From Fidelibacterota bacterium (GTDB lineage: Bacteria > Fidelibacterota > SORT01): DNA of 64,000 nucleotides. The stretch is from assembly GCA_022571215.1 (NCBI GenBank), contig JACZYG010000004.1, forward strand, positions 57,777 through 121,776, in the 5' to 3' direction. Position 1 is the stretch's first letter. Each line of letters opens with the position of its first letter. Below the pieces are notes generated by a model that worked only from the letters and a program-made list of their open reading frames with translations, was not told the DNA's origin and did no database searches. A program made the position numbers and the translations under genes. Of the stretch, positions 24,988-34,071 are shown piece after piece.

Positions 24988-26193
24988 TCAAGGTGTAAAT
25001 ACAAAATCGTAATACTGTCCCGTGCCTAAGAAAAGACGAACCGTAAAAGTAACGCCGGTCATATCTTGGTTTCCTCCATCCTGAAAATCTCTCATGGTAA
25101 AACCATAGGTCGTATTATTGTCTAAGGTCGAATTTACCCACGTACCCCCTGAGACAGCCGCCAACCGGGCTCCGCTGCCGGCTCTTGTTCCACCAGCGGT
25201 CCATATCGAAGTTCCGTCTAATTGTAAATCATCATAGGTGGGTGTTGCGGAAGAATGCGTATAAGTTGCGCTATAATCAACTAAATTTACGGAAGTACCG
25301 AGTTCGTTTCTTATGTTAAAATCAACGATTTGATTACCGGAGCCTGTAGCAGTTGCCGTTCCCGTTAGATAGAAAGAGCCGACATCAAATATATTCGGTT
25401 GTACATTGACTGTCGAGCTTACCACAGCGCGATGAGCATGCGTTTCTATGCCGCCCAACGGCGCGATTCTGACCGAATTCAATCCGAAAGGAATTCTCGG
25501 GAAATAATAGAACCCCTCGTTCGAGGTTACCTCGGAACTGCTCGCCAATCCTCCGCTTCCATTAAGATAGTAAATGGTAACAGTCGCATTATCCATTCCG
25601 AAATCATTTACATCATAAATATTGCCGTAAACAGAACCATACAGATCGCTCTTGAACAGCTCAATGATTATATCGGCAGCTGTTCCTCCTCCCCCCGGAG
25701 AACCGTCGTCACCGTAACTCGTAATTGTAGCGTATACCGAATCACCATCAGCGCTCAGGGTTTTCATAGTCGAGTAAACATACGCATTCCCGAAACCGTC
25801 GGTCAAATTCCCGTTAGAGTCCTGAGTGAATGTCGTCCGAAGATAGGGTCCGTTCCAGCCGTAAACCATATCAAGCGTGGTATTGACTTGCAGCGCTGGC
25901 TGACCCCCCTTTGTAATCAAATCAGTGAGAGAAGACGGTAGAGAACCCATATCACCGAAGTAACCGAAACTTGCTCTGACATCATTCTGGATTGCCTGAG
26001 GGTCTCCAACCATAGCCTTTTTCAACTCTTCCATCTCTTGTATTGTGGATTCAAACTTCATATTCAATATTACATTATCAAATGCCTTCAAACCGAGAGA
26101 AGCCAAAATTCCAATGATGGATAATACAATTATCATCTCCATCATTGTAAATCCGTTACATCCGATGGGGTTTTCGTCCTTGAATTTTTCCAT
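24988..26193 (-). CDS. GspG-like prepilin with C-terminal beta domain (copy 3)
   Basis: About 401 residues from ATG 26193; an in-frame TTG at 26217 would overlap the stop of the preceding gene. Leader MEKFKDENPIGCNG|FTMMEMI. Head motifs FGYFGDMGSLPSSLTDL, GWNGPYL, DGFGNAYVY and SYGDDGSPGGGGTAADI. The C-terminal part has ATVTIYYLNGSGGL and FYYFPRIPFGLNSVRI, then the beta domain with LVDYSATYTH, AGSGARLAAVSGGTW and FTMRDFQDGGNQDMTG. Very similar in plan to copies 1, 2 and 4, so the set arose by tandem duplication and divergence. Confidence 0.82.
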   Translation of the reverse strand: MEKFKDENPIGCNGFTMMEMIIVLSIIGILASLGLKAFDNVILNMKFESTIQEMEELKKAMVGDPQAIQNDVRASFGYFGDMGSLPSSLTDLITKGGQPALQVNTTLDMVYGWNGPYLRTTFTQDSNGNLTDGFGNAYVYSTMKTLSADGDSVYATITSYGDDGSPGGGGTAADIIIELFKSDLYGSVYGNIYDVNDFGMDNATVTIYYLNGSGGLASSSEVTSNEGFYYFPRIPFGLNSVRIAPLGGIETHAHRAVVSSTVNVQPNIFDVGSFYLTGTATATGSGNQIVDFNIRNELGTSVNLVDYSATYTHSSATPTYDDLQLDGTSIWTAGGTRAGSGARLAAVSGGTWVNSTLDNNTTYGFTMRDFQDGGNQDMTGVTFTVRLFLGTGQYYDFVFTP

Positions 26194-26203
26194 TATTTCA
26201 CAC

Positions 26204-27808
26204 TTACTGAACAACAAACGGTCCTATTTCATGTTCCGCACCGGAAAGCATATATAGCGTTACGGTAAATACAGAACCACTTACATCAATATTCTTACCT
26301 GTGGATATGTTTACAAAGCCGTCAATACGAACCTCTTGAGTTTGTCCATTAGCCCAGAAAGTATTGGTAAATGTGTTAACAGTACTCAGCTGGACGTCGC
26401 TACCGACTGTGCCACCTCCGCCCTCAGTCCAGACAGTTGATCCGGCAATCATTACTCTATCAAATTCCGGACCTATAGTAGATGCATTGTAGGGTGTATA
26501 TACCAATTTCATATCAATAACAGTATCATCAGCACCGGTATTATTAATTATATCAAAGAATACGACTCCTCTTCTACCTGTTGCATCTCCTACAAGTGCA
26601 AAAATTGGAGGACCCCCCACCGTAAACGGACCTAATTGAAATACGTCACCGGCAGAAGTGTAAAATGTTGTTGTGAATTCAGAACCAACCATGTCCACAT
26701 TTGCACCCGTATTATCTTGAAAAATGTTTAACTGAATGGTCTTTGTAGCATCATCATTCAAAGCCCAACTTGTATACGTATTCAAATTTGATAGTTGGTC
26801 TCCGCTTCCCGCTAATGTTGCAGCTGCCGACCAGACGGTTGCAGCACCTGCATTTTTCTGTTCATATCTTGGTCCTGTAACTCCATCAAACGGAGTATAA
26901 ACAGCCTTAAAATCAACAATGGTGACATCTTCGCCGATTTTACTCTGTATATCGAAAGCAAAATTTTCGCCTCCGGAACCGAAGGTAATTGCGACCCCAG
27001 AAAGGATAATTGATCTTATATCGCTGATGGTTCTAACTGTGACAAAGCTTGCACCTAAAGTAGCCCTGTATCCCTCCGATTCATCTCCCGATGAAAGTTG
27101 AATAGTTATAGCCCTTACTCCCTGACTAACATTCTGTATCGTGTAACTGCCAAAAGCGTCCGTAAATGCCGATTTTGAAGTCAGAGCTCCAAAACCATTG
27201 GGTTCATAAACTCGTACAGTAGCCGCCAGTACCGGATTTCCGGACAATTCAATAACATTTCCCGTCATATCTGCTTGCACTTGATCCTTCATAATTTCAA
27301 CAAATATATCAGAATCATATCCCTCACCGCCTACCGTGCCGTCTGCGCCGAGACTTGATATTTTTGCCACCACCGTGTCTCCCGGCGCAAGCGCATACTG
27401 AGTGGTCGAATAAACGTAAGCATTCCCCCAACCGTCGGTTTTAAAATCGCTGCTGCCGGAGCTGAATGGAGACTCCAAATATGGTCCCTTCCATCCATAA
27501 GCTATTTGCTTGCTTGTATCAAGCATGCTTGCAGAAAGCGAGCCTCTTGAAACTAATTCGTCCAGTGTCGAAGGTAGTCCGCCGATATCTCCCACAAATC
27601 CGAAACTCGTCCGCTCACCGTTACTTCTGGCATTTTCATCTCCCACTATCGCCTTCAAAAGTTCCTGGAGCTCGGTAAGAGACTCTTCATAATTAGCGCG
27701 GTCGTCGGTTTTTCCCATATTTTTGAGCGCAACCGACGTAACTATCCCCATAATCGCCACAACAATTATGATCTCTGAGAAGGTGAAACCTTTAGAAGAC
27801 GACCGCAT
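26204..27808 (-). CDS. GspG-like prepilin with two C-terminal beta domains (copy 4)
   Basis: 534 residues, the longest prepilin. Leader MRSSSKG|FTFSEII. Head: FGFVGDIGGLPSTLDEL, GWKGPYL, DGWGNAYVY, SLGADGTVGGEGYDSDI. After the regulatory-like segment (ATVRVYEPNGFGAL), the beta domain occurs twice: about residues 255-395 (VTIVDFKAVYTP, AGSGDQLSNLNTYT, LNIFQDNTGANVDMVG) and about 396-534 (TVIDMKLVYTPYN, STVNTFTNTFW, NISTGKNIDVSG). The two copies end in the same way (xxIGPFVV / QLGPFTV). The doubled module suggests a binding or surface-exposed role. Confidence 0.82.
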   Translation of the reverse strand: MRSSSKGFTFSEIIIVVAIMGIVTSVALKNMGKTDDRANYEESLTELQELLKAIVGDENARSNGERTSFGFVGDIGGLPSTLDELVSRGSLSASMLDTSKQIAYGWKGPYLESPFSSGSSDFKTDGWGNAYVYSTTQYALAPGDTVVAKISSLGADGTVGGEGYDSDIFVEIMKDQVQADMTGNVIELSGNPVLAATVRVYEPNGFGALTSKSAFTDAFGSYTIQNVSQGVRAITIQLSSGDESEGYRATLGASFVTVRTISDIRSIILSGVAITFGSGGENFAFDIQSKIGEDVTIVDFKAVYTPFDGVTGPRYEQKNAGAATVWSAAATLAGSGDQLSNLNTYTSWALNDDATKTIQLNIFQDNTGANVDMVGSEFTTTFYTSAGDVFQLGPFTVGGPPIFALVGDATGRRGVVFFDIINNTGADDTVIDMKLVYTPYNASTIGPEFDRVMIAGSTVWTEGGGGTVGSDVQLSTVNTFTNTFWANGQTQEVRIDGFVNISTGKNIDVSGSVFTVTLYMLSGAEHEIGPFVVQ

Positions 27809-27845
27809 TTGAGAGTCCTCGATTAAGCATGTTACGCTTTAATAA

Positions 27846-28373
27846 TCACTGAAACTTTATCACTATGTCATCGCCGCCGCCTGAATCATCGATTTTATCC
27901 GGCCCCCAACTACGTATAGTGCTGTCGGCTACATTAAGAACATAATTCACTAACCATGCATCTCTAAGTATCTCTCCGGTTCCGTCATCTACTAAATAAG
28001 GTCCGTTCCACCCTGTTCTCGAAAAGTAGTCATAAGGGTCAACAGAGCCGGGTTTTGTGAGCAAATCATTAAAAGTTGAGGGTACCGCGCCGACGTCGCC
28101 AATATAACCTCTATCAACATATCTCCCGCCCGCGGTTCTGTCGGGTGTTCCCGATATAGCGGCTCGAATTTGCAGCATCTCATTCTTACTCGCCTGTATC
28201 TTCGAGTTCGTGATAAAATCATTTATTCGTGGGACGGAGACAGCCGCTAACGCCGCCATTACCACGATCACCATCACCAATTCAATCAATGTGAATCCTG
28301 CATCAGGTGATTTTTTGCTATTAACTCGAACCGTTCGCATGATTGCCAATAATTTCATTTTATATACATTCAC
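27846..28373 (-). CDS. GspG-like short prepilin
   Basis: 175 residues: leader to SPDAG|FTLIELVMV, hydrophobic helix, then the same head region as the long paralogues (RGYIGDVGAVPSTFNDLL, GWNGPYL, and a closing SWGPDKIDDSGGGDDIVI in place of the GspG calcium loop). It stops there, without the extra beta domains, so it shows what the basic unit looked like and could be the major subunit. An internal ATG five codons downstream is an alternative start. Confidence 0.8.
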   Translation of the reverse strand: MNVYKMKLLAIMRTVRVNSKKSPDAGFTLIELVMVIVVMAALAAVSVPRINDFITNSKIQASKNEMLQIRAAISGTPDRTAGGRYVDRGYIGDVGAVPSTFNDLLTKPGSVDPYDYFSRTGWNGPYLVDDGTGEILRDAWLVNYVLNVADSTIRSWGPDKIDDSGGGDDIVIKFQ

Positions 28374-28378
28374 CTTTA

Positions 28379-28825
28379 TTATAACCTATACGTGCTTCCA
28401 AGTTGGTAATCCGGATCACGTAATCTAAATCCTGGCGTCAAACCGAGCTCCGGGACAGCGGGTAATTGAATATATATATAGGGTTTTTTATTCGGATTCA
28501 ATGGAATTTTCCCATTTCTGAATAGATTTGCGACCGATCTGCCGTTGAGCAGAAGAGGCAATCTTGACCATTCAATCGTCATTAAACTATCCTGAGGGCT
28601 TGGCGGAAATTCCGCTCTTCCCAAAAATGTGGTGTTAAAGTAATGAGTAAAAAAAGCCTGTTGGATATTAATCAAAGTCGTTTCTGATTTCCTGATCTTA
28701 CTTTCAAACGTCAACTCGGTGAATTTGGGCACCGCAATCGATACAAGCGTTCCGAGAATCGCTACAGTTACTATCATTTCAGCAAATGTAAATCCATCTT
28801 TATATTTCAGAATATTTAATTTCAT
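28379..28825 (-). CDS. Prepilin-type protein
   Basis: 148 residues: leader MKLNILKYKDG|FTFAEMIVTVAILG, helix continuing VSIAVPKFTELTFESKIRKSE, then a small head with Pro-rich loops and no GspG calcium loop. Probably a minor pseudopilin. Five bases separate it from the short GspG-like gene downstream. Confidence 0.8.
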   Translation of the reverse strand: MKLNILKYKDGFTFAEMIVTVAILGTLVSIAVPKFTELTFESKIRKSETTLINIQQAFFTHYFNTTFLGRAEFPPSPQDSLMTIEWSRLPLLLNGRSVANLFRNGKIPLNPNKKPYIYIQLPAVPELGLTPGFRLRDPDYQLGSTYRL

Positions 28826-28870
28826 CAGTAATCATTGAAATATGGGGTCTTCCGACAGCTCCTCATATTT

Positions 28871-28981
28871 TTATTTCGCGCTTGAATCCGAATCTTGATC
28901 ACAATCACAACCCTGTAATGTTATACTCAGTGCAACTAAAGATATTACAACACTTACAAAATAACCAACTAAATTGCCGAT
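28871..28981 (-). CDS. Possible tiny lipoprotein without a standard start codon
   Basis: Between two prepilin genes, one frame ends with TAA at 28871 and reads LVGYFVSVVISLVALSITLQGCDCDQD before a short polar tail, a convincing lipoprotein signal with an LQGC lipobox. No ATG, GTG or TTG lies upstream in frame; the nearest candidates are ATC at 28981 or other near-cognate codons, and no SD is clear. It could be a very small lipoprotein (pilotin-like by position), the result of a frameshift from the preceding gene, or chance. Confidence 0.3.
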   Translation of the reverse strand: MGNLVGYFVSVVISLVALSITLQGCDCDQDSDSSAK

Positions 28982-29361
28982 CTTGTGCCAATGCTATAAA
29001 CATCGTTAGAGCTTCTCGTATAAGTCCAGCTGATGGTGCTGTCACTTCTGGAATGCGTAATCGTTCCCGGTGAACCGGAGGCATAGCTCCAATCAGTCGG
29101 TACCCGGCTCAAAATATCAAGTAATACGGTTGAAGTATTCGATACCGGGTAGTTCTTTATTCCGGTAAACGCAATTTGGTGCGCCGCATATGTTTCCAAT
29201 CCAGCCCTTATAGTGCCAATAATCTGATTCTCGGTCTCTATTTGAGCCTTGAATCGCAGATTAAAGAACTTCGGTACAGCCATAGCCGCAAGTATCCCCA
29301 AGATAGATATGACCGTTACCAATTCCATCAGTGTGAAGCCCCCTTTCGAGTAATTTTTCAT
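28969..29361 (-). CDS. Prepilin-type protein (pair member A)
   Basis: 130 residues: MKNYSKGG|FTLMELVTVISILG leader and helix (AAMAVPKFFNLRFKAQIETENQIIG), then GLETYAAHQIAFTGIKNYP and a short beta-rich head ending in DVYSIGTR. It is clearly paralogous to the next gene upstream, with the same length and the same NQIIGTIRAGLETYAA core, so the pair arose by duplication. Likely a type IV pilin or pseudopilin subunit. Confidence 0.85.
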   Translation of the reverse strand: MKNYSKGGFTLMELVTVISILGILAAMAVPKFFNLRFKAQIETENQIIGTIRAGLETYAAHQIAFTGIKNYPVSNTSTVLLDILSRVPTDWSYASGSPGTITHSRSDSTISWTYTRSSNDVYSIGTRSAI

Positions 29362-29403
29362 CTTTTCTCCTGATAGTGACAGTTTATGGACGCTTAAAAT
29401 TCA

Positions 29404-29430
29404 GAAGGGGCAGAATTAACTACCCCTCAC
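29404..29430 (-). terminator. Weak hairpin between the paired prepilin genes
   Basis: AGGGG (29406-29410) pairs with CCCCT (29423-29427) across a 12-base loop; on the minus strand a few T follow. It could partly terminate transcription and so set a higher level for the upstream prepilins. Confidence 0.3.
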
Positions 29431-29485
29431 AGTTTTTCATGCATTTATATCAATTACCTGCTTAGGATTCTGAACTCGCTAATTA

Positions 29486-29869
29486 CTAAGGATTTACTTC
29501 GCGGTCTCCGATAGTATAAGAAGCGTCAGATGGTCTTAAGTAAGTCCAGCGAAACGAACTGTCGCTGTTGAAGATGAAGTTGTTTGTTGCATCATACCCC
29601 CATCCTTCAGGTACCGGATTCAAAATATCCGTCAGCAATGTAGCAGTATTAGCGGCAGGATATACCTTATTGCCCGCAAAAACTATCTGGTTAGCCGCGT
29701 ATGTCTCCAAGCCGGCTCTTATAGTCCCGATGATCTGCTTTTCAACTTCAATCTTAGCTTTTACTTGCAGCGAAAAGAACTTCGGCACGGTCATAGCAGC
29801 CAAAACGCCTAAAATCGCTATCACAGTAACCAATTCGATTAGTGTGAATCCTTTGCTGTCTCTATTCAT
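29486..29869 (-). CDS. Prepilin-type protein (pair member B)
   Basis: 127 residues: MNRDSKG|FTLIELVTVIAILG, then AAMTVPKFFSLQVKAKIEVEKQIIG and the same GLETYAANQIVFAG core as pair member A, with a head ending SYTIGDREVNP. High similarity along the whole length to its neighbour. A good candidate for a major pilin because of its small size and its position near the operon start. Confidence 0.85.
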   Translation of the reverse strand: MNRDSKGFTLIELVTVIAILGVLAAMTVPKFFSLQVKAKIEVEKQIIGTIRAGLETYAANQIVFAGNKVYPAANTATLLTDILNPVPEGWGYDATNNFIFNSDSSFRWTYLRPSDASYTIGDREVNP

Positions 29870-29911
29870 TGTTCTGTCCTCCTGATTATTCAGTTTTAAT
29901 TATTTAAAATA

Positions 29912-30400
29912 TTAGGGTGAAAATTCCATAATAAGATTTATCGGATCGTTCTGATCATGTATTGTAAATTTCGGACCTGTGTAATCTATATTTATATCTC
30001 CCGGAACAGGAATATATTTTACCTCACCGTCTCGAATCAGCGTAAATACATAAGGCATATCATTGTATGGAGAAACGGGAATCGGTTCCATCTGTCGGAT
30101 CAGCCGTGTAGTAATTATATCGGTACTATCGTTAGCCAGTATTACCGGTGAATTGATCGGAGATGAAAATTTTGCCTCTTTCATTCCCTGACGTGTCAGC
30201 CTGTTTTGAAAATCGGTGGACATTGTCCGTCCTATAATACTGATATTAACAAGAGTGGTTCTTACCTTGGCCTCCTCCTGCTGCTCCGCAAACTTCGGAA
30301 CTGCTACCGCGGCGAGTGTCCCCATTATTGCAGTCGTGACTACTAATTCCATCAGTGTGAATCCTTTACTGCTTTTAATTGAATGTTTTATTATTCTCAT
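29912..30400 (-). CDS. Prepilin-type protein (first of the cluster)
   Basis: About 162 residues from ATG 30400 (MRIIKHSIKSSKG|FTLMELVVTTAIMG); an in-frame upstream ATG at 30430 would give an overlong leader. Helix continues AAVAVPKFAEQQEEAKVRTT. The head has no GspG loop and resembles the 148-residue prepilin at 28379 (both have PLNPNKKPYIY / PVSPYNDMPYVF-type strands). First gene of the nine-prepilin run. Confidence 0.8.
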   Translation of the reverse strand: MRIIKHSIKSSKGFTLMELVVTTAIMGTLAAVAVPKFAEQQEEAKVRTTLVNISIIGRTMSTDFQNRLTRQGMKEAKFSSPINSPVILANDSTDIITTRLIRQMEPIPVSPYNDMPYVFTLIRDGEVKYIPVPGDINIDYTGPKFTIHDQNDPINLIMEFSP

Positions 30401-30528
30401 TTTACTTATATCATACAATTGGCGTGCCATCTGTAGTCCGACAGCTCATAAAGTTCTCGTTAATATATAATAATAATAGATTTACGGAATATTTGGTCAG
30501 TTCTATTATTGATCAGCGTCACACTACT

Positions 30529-30566
30529 ATGTGTATATATATTTTACATGTGTATATATATTTATC
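30529..30566. repeat. Two AT-rich direct repeats upstream of the prepilin cluster
   Basis: ATGTGTATATATATTTTAC at 30529-30547 is followed at once by a near copy at 30548-30566, period 19. Placed about 130-170 bp before the first prepilin, it may be part of its regulatory region. Confidence 0.5.
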
Positions 30567-30696
30567 CAAGTTAAGTGTATAATTATTTTACATAAGAGTT
30601 CTCTGATTTTATCATCTTATAAGTCATGAAATGAATTAATCTGCCTTTGCGTGTCAGTCTGCCGGACCGGTAAGTTCTGCTTCCCCGCCTTACAAG

Positions 30697-30947
30697 AGGC
30701 TGTGTGAAAACCTTCTGAAAACCGTTCAAACGGTTTCAAAATGGGCTTTGCAAATTCATGTCCCCCGATTAAAATCAGGGGTTAATCCCGCCCCCCTGCG
30801 TGATAAGCATAATAGACTCAACATCTTATAAACCCCTCGATTTATCGAGGGGTTTTGATGTAAATCATTATGAATTAACCGTTTCTCCCGAAGGGATGCC
30901 TTCGGCAAACGGTTTTTCTCTTGTCTAACAGCGTTTTCACACAGCCT
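30697..30947. mobile_element. 251-bp MITE-like element with 15-bp terminal inverted repeats
   Basis: AGGCTGTGTGAAAAC (30697-30711) is the exact reverse complement of 30933-30947. The flanks share TACAA (30691-30695 left; 30948-30952 right), a possible target duplication with one extra base on the left. The GGCTGTGTGAAAAC end is like that of several IS families. The interior has no transposase gene but has nested palindromes: 30718-30735, 30762-30780, 30830-30855 and 30877-30914. Confidence 0.7.
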
Positions 30948-30978
30948 TACAAAGGATAGGATACGAAACCTCTCCCCG

Positions 30979-31092
30979 CCAGACCCGATGTCGGGCTGGT
31001 TGATACAGCGGAATTTTTCACATCCCCTCCTTCCAAAGGAGGGGACTAAGGGGTGCCCCGCTTTCAGCGGGATTAGTTCCGCCATCGGCGGG
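30979..31092. repeat. Cluster of short GC-rich palindromes
   Basis: Four hairpins in about 110 bp: 30979-30999 (CCCGA/TCGGG core), 31024-31044 (CCCCTCCTT / AAAGGAGGGG), 31057-31071 (CCCGCT/AGCGGG) and 31078-31092 (CCGCC/GGCGG). They look like scattered REP-like units. Confidence 0.6.
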
Positions 31093-31352
31093 AGTCGTTT
31101 TAGAAGTTCGGTCAGGATCACCGTATTTTGCGGGACTATGTAAATCCTGACTCGCGCGCATTATCAATCCAAGATTCCCTCAGTCGCTCCGCTCATTTGG
31201 AATGACGTTATGAATTCATAATAAACCGCAATTTCAAGTAAATTTAGAGGAGTTCTGTATTTACATTATAAATTCCGCTTGCATAGATTTTCAAGACCTG
31301 ATATATTTACCAGTCATGCAAAATAGTAGATTTTATGGAGGTAAGGGATAAT

Positions 31353-33200
31353 ATGGGATTGATGGGAACACTTCGCGAAGGCAACCGCGTGATCTTATGG
31401 ATTTTATTAATTACATTCGTTGGAAGTTTGGCGATCGGCGGAGTCTTAGGCGGGGCGGACATTCTCGATATCATTACGGGGAGGAGTAAATACATTGATG
31501 CTGTTGCCATCGTAAACGGTGAATCCATTAAATCGGAAGATTACTTCAATTTTGTTAATCTGCGTTACGATCAAGTAAGATCCCAGGGCGATGGGGAGAT
31601 CACGGACGCAGTTCGGGTGCAGGTCGGAAATGAAGTTTGGAATGAGTTGATAACAGAAAAACTTATTATGCAGGAAATTGATAAGCGAAATATTAGGGCT
31701 ACCGATGAAGAAGTTATATGGCACATGACGGAGAACCCTCCAAGCTACTTCAGGCAAGACACGATATTTCAAACCAACGGCAAATTCGATATGAACAAGT
31801 ATCGACAGGCTCTTTCCAATCCGGGCTATAATTGGCGTATATATGAAGACGACATAAGAAGGTCGCTTCCACGTCAAAAAATTATAAATCTGCTTGCCTC
31901 CACCATCCGAGTAAGCAAAGAGGACGTGCGTCAGTATTATAAGAGAAATAAGTTAAGATATTATATCAGATACGTCACGGTTGATAATTCCCTTTTCTTA
32001 AAGGATAGCACTATTAGCATCAGTCAATCTGAAATTGAAGAATTTTACAATGCAAGTTTGGAGAACTATAAAAAAGAGCCTGAACGTATAATGAGTTACG
32101 CCTGGTTCAGTAAATTACCTTCGGCGGAAGACACTGCCATGGTAATGAAGGAAGCATTGGGTTTGAAAGCCCGCGCCGAAAGCGGTATCGGTTTTGCTGA
32201 ACTTGCTAAGGCATATTCAGATGGTCCCTCAGCCTCTGAAGGAGGTAATTTAGGATACTTCGGCAGGGGAGTCATGGTCAAAACGTTTGAGGATGCGGTA
32301 TTCGGCGCCAAAATTGGTGATATTGTAGCGCCTGTGCTGACCGAATTTGGTGTTCATGTAATTTATATTAAAAACAAAAGAACTTCAGATAAAGGTGTTG
32401 AAGAGATTGAAGCGAGTCATATATTACTTGAACTGAGGGCAGGTCCTAACACTCTTTCAAATAGCCGGTCAATTGCGAAACTGTTTGCCTACGATGCTAA
32501 TGAAATGGAATTTGAAGCTGCTGCCGAAGAAAACGACGCTATAGTTCAAAAAACAGACCCAATTAAGAACAGTGACATTAATCTTGGCAATGTAGGACCC
32601 TTGACCGAGGCGGTCATATTTGCTTTCACATCCGAAGAAGGAGACGTAAGCGAGGTATTAGAGAACGAAAGCGGTTACTACGTATTTAGACTTGATGTAA
32701 TCAACGAAGCTTCGATTCAACAACTCGAAGAAGTATCTCCACTGATAAAAAAAACATTAGAGTTCAAGAAGAGAAACGAAAAAGCGCTCGCGTACGCTCA
32801 AGAATTATACGGGAAGGCTCTTCTGTCCAATATGTCCCTTGAATATATTGTGGAACTCGATTCAAAATTATCCATAAAAACCTCTCCGCCCTTTTATTTG
32901 AATTCGAATATTCCCGGATTAGGCAAGAGTGGTGAACTCGCCGGCAGATTATCGATAATGGAGCCGGGGAACTTGACAAGACCGATTTTAATAACTTCCA
33001 AGGTTGTGATCGCTCAACTTGTAAGTAAAGATAAATTCATAAAACCAGCTTTTAAAATATTATATCAAGAATTGCAACAACAACTTCTCGTTGCTCAGCA
33101 GAACACCATTTTCTCCGACTGGATAGAAGATCTGAAGGGGAATGCGGAAATTATCGATTTAAGAAATAAGAGACTCGACTTAGAGCACGACCATCTATAG
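31353..33200 (+). CDS. PpiD/SurA-like periplasmic foldase with parvulin domain
   Basis: About 615 residues. The start at 31353 is chosen because GGAGGTAAGGG lies just upstream and the in-frame ATG at 31335 overlaps it. One N-terminal membrane anchor (about 12-34), a SurA_N-type helical domain (VAIVNGESIKSEDYFNFV...), a parvulin domain (about 240-340, with AKAYSDGPSASEGGNLGYFGRG and the closing VHVIYIKNKR), a partial second parvulin segment (EASHILLEL) and a C-terminal helical region. It helps outer-membrane proteins fold after export. Architecture is that of PpiD. Faces away from the convergent methyltransferase gene. Confidence 0.88.
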   Translation: MGLMGTLREGNRVILWILLITFVGSLAIGGVLGGADILDIITGRSKYIDAVAIVNGESIKSEDYFNFVNLRYDQVRSQGDGEITDAVRVQVGNEVWNELITEKLIMQEIDKRNIRATDEEVIWHMTENPPSYFRQDTIFQTNGKFDMNKYRQALSNPGYNWRIYEDDIRRSLPRQKIINLLASTIRVSKEDVRQYYKRNKLRYYIRYVTVDNSLFLKDSTISISQSEIEEFYNASLENYKKEPERIMSYAWFSKLPSAEDTAMVMKEALGLKARAESGIGFAELAKAYSDGPSASEGGNLGYFGRGVMVKTFEDAVFGAKIGDIVAPVLTEFGVHVIYIKNKRTSDKGVEEIEASHILLELRAGPNTLSNSRSIAKLFAYDANEMEFEAAAEENDAIVQKTDPIKNSDINLGNVGPLTEAVIFAFTSEEGDVSEVLENESGYYVFRLDVINEASIQQLEEVSPLIKKTLEFKKRNEKALAYAQELYGKALLSNMSLEYIVELDSKLSIKTSPPFYLNSNIPGLGKSGELAGRLSIMEPGNLTRPILITSKVVIAQLVSKDKFIKPAFKILYQELQQQLLVAQQNTIFSDWIEDLKGNAEIIDLRNKRLDLEHDHL

Positions 33201-33203
33201 CGG

Positions 33204-34010
33204 CTATTTGATGCCCGCGACGTAAATTTCTTCGGGCGAATTCGGCTCGTATGGAGATGAGTCAAAATCCCCATACAGTTCTAATATTTTCAATCCCGCC
33301 ATATCTAAAAGAAGTTCAATTTCCTCAACATGGAAATACCTCATTGTAGTCTTCTGAACGATCTTTTTGATAATTCCGTTCAAATCTTCAATTTCATATA
33401 GAAATTCATATTCGTTCCATTTGTCTTTCCAATGGGATTTAAGCACACGAGAAGTTCTTGTCAACATCTTGCCGTCAGACATTTCAAACCTCGGAATATC
33501 TATTACAGGTCCAAATGCCGGGGATAGGAGCCTCTCCGGATTAGGATTGAAAACGTCAAATATGAAATAACCATCCGTTGTGAGATGGTCGCGAACACTT
33601 TTCAGACATTTCAATTGATCTTCCACCGATATTAGGTGTTGAAAGGGTCTGAACGGTAATATTATCAAACCGAATTTTTTATTCAACCTGAAATTTGTCA
33701 TGTCCCCCCTAATGATGGACAACCGTTCCGCAATATCCCATTCTTCTTGTTCCAGTTTAGATTTAAATTTCTTCAGCATAGGCATTGAATAATCCAATCC
33801 GATCACGTTTACGCCGGTATAGATGATTGGTATGGACACGCGTCCGGTACCACACCCGAGTTCGAGGACATCTTTATCAAGCCTGTTTGCCCATTCAACA
33901 TAGAAATTAATATCGTCTCTTTGCGAATAAATGGGCAAGTAGTCGTATAAATCGGTAAAGCTCTCCTCGGAATAGTCACCATATTTCTCATACATAATCC
34001 GGTTGGTCAT
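33204..34010 (-). CDS. Class I SAM-dependent methyltransferase
   Basis: 268 residues. SAM-binding motif I VLELGCGTGRVSIP (about 48-61), motif II-like GLDYSMPMLKKF, and motif IV IILPFRPFQHL, followed by a beta-rich C-terminal part (TRTSRVLKSHWKDKWNEYEFLYE) found in small-molecule methyltransferases. Substrate unknown. Converges with the foldase gene, leaving three bases between stops. Methyltransferase fold is certain; the substrate is not. Confidence 0.85.
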   Translation of the reverse strand: MTNRIMYEKYGDYSEESFTDLYDYLPIYSQRDDINFYVEWANRLDKDVLELGCGTGRVSIPIIYTGVNVIGLDYSMPMLKKFKSKLEQEEWDIAERLSIIRGDMTNFRLNKKFGLIILPFRPFQHLISVEDQLKCLKSVRDHLTTDGYFIFDVFNPNPERLLSPAFGPVIDIPRFEMSDGKMLTRTSRVLKSHWKDKWNEYEFLYEIEDLNGIIKKIVQKTTMRYFHVEEIELLLDMAGLKILELYGDFDSSPYEPNSPEEIYVAGIK

Positions 34011-34071
34011 GATCGATAATCGGATAAATGTTCAGTGCGGGGTGTTATTGACGGCGAGAGGAATATAATCC

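Larger units (their letters stand above)
30567..31352. other. Non-coding, repeat-rich region
   Basis: No gene is supported over nearly 800 bases. The stretch contains the MITE-like element at 30697-30947, several perfect hairpins at 30979-31092, and the promoter region of the foldase gene that starts at 31353. An open frame at 30756-31121 on the minus strand runs through these palindromes and is not a gene. Confidence 0.7.

Noticed and set aside
25399..25941. 180-codon open frame antisense to a prepilin gene
   Set aside because: Shadow of the prepilin gene; composition is not protein-like.
30756..31121. 121-codon minus-strand frame in the repeat region
   Set aside because: Runs through the MITE-like element and palindromes; no family match and no SD.
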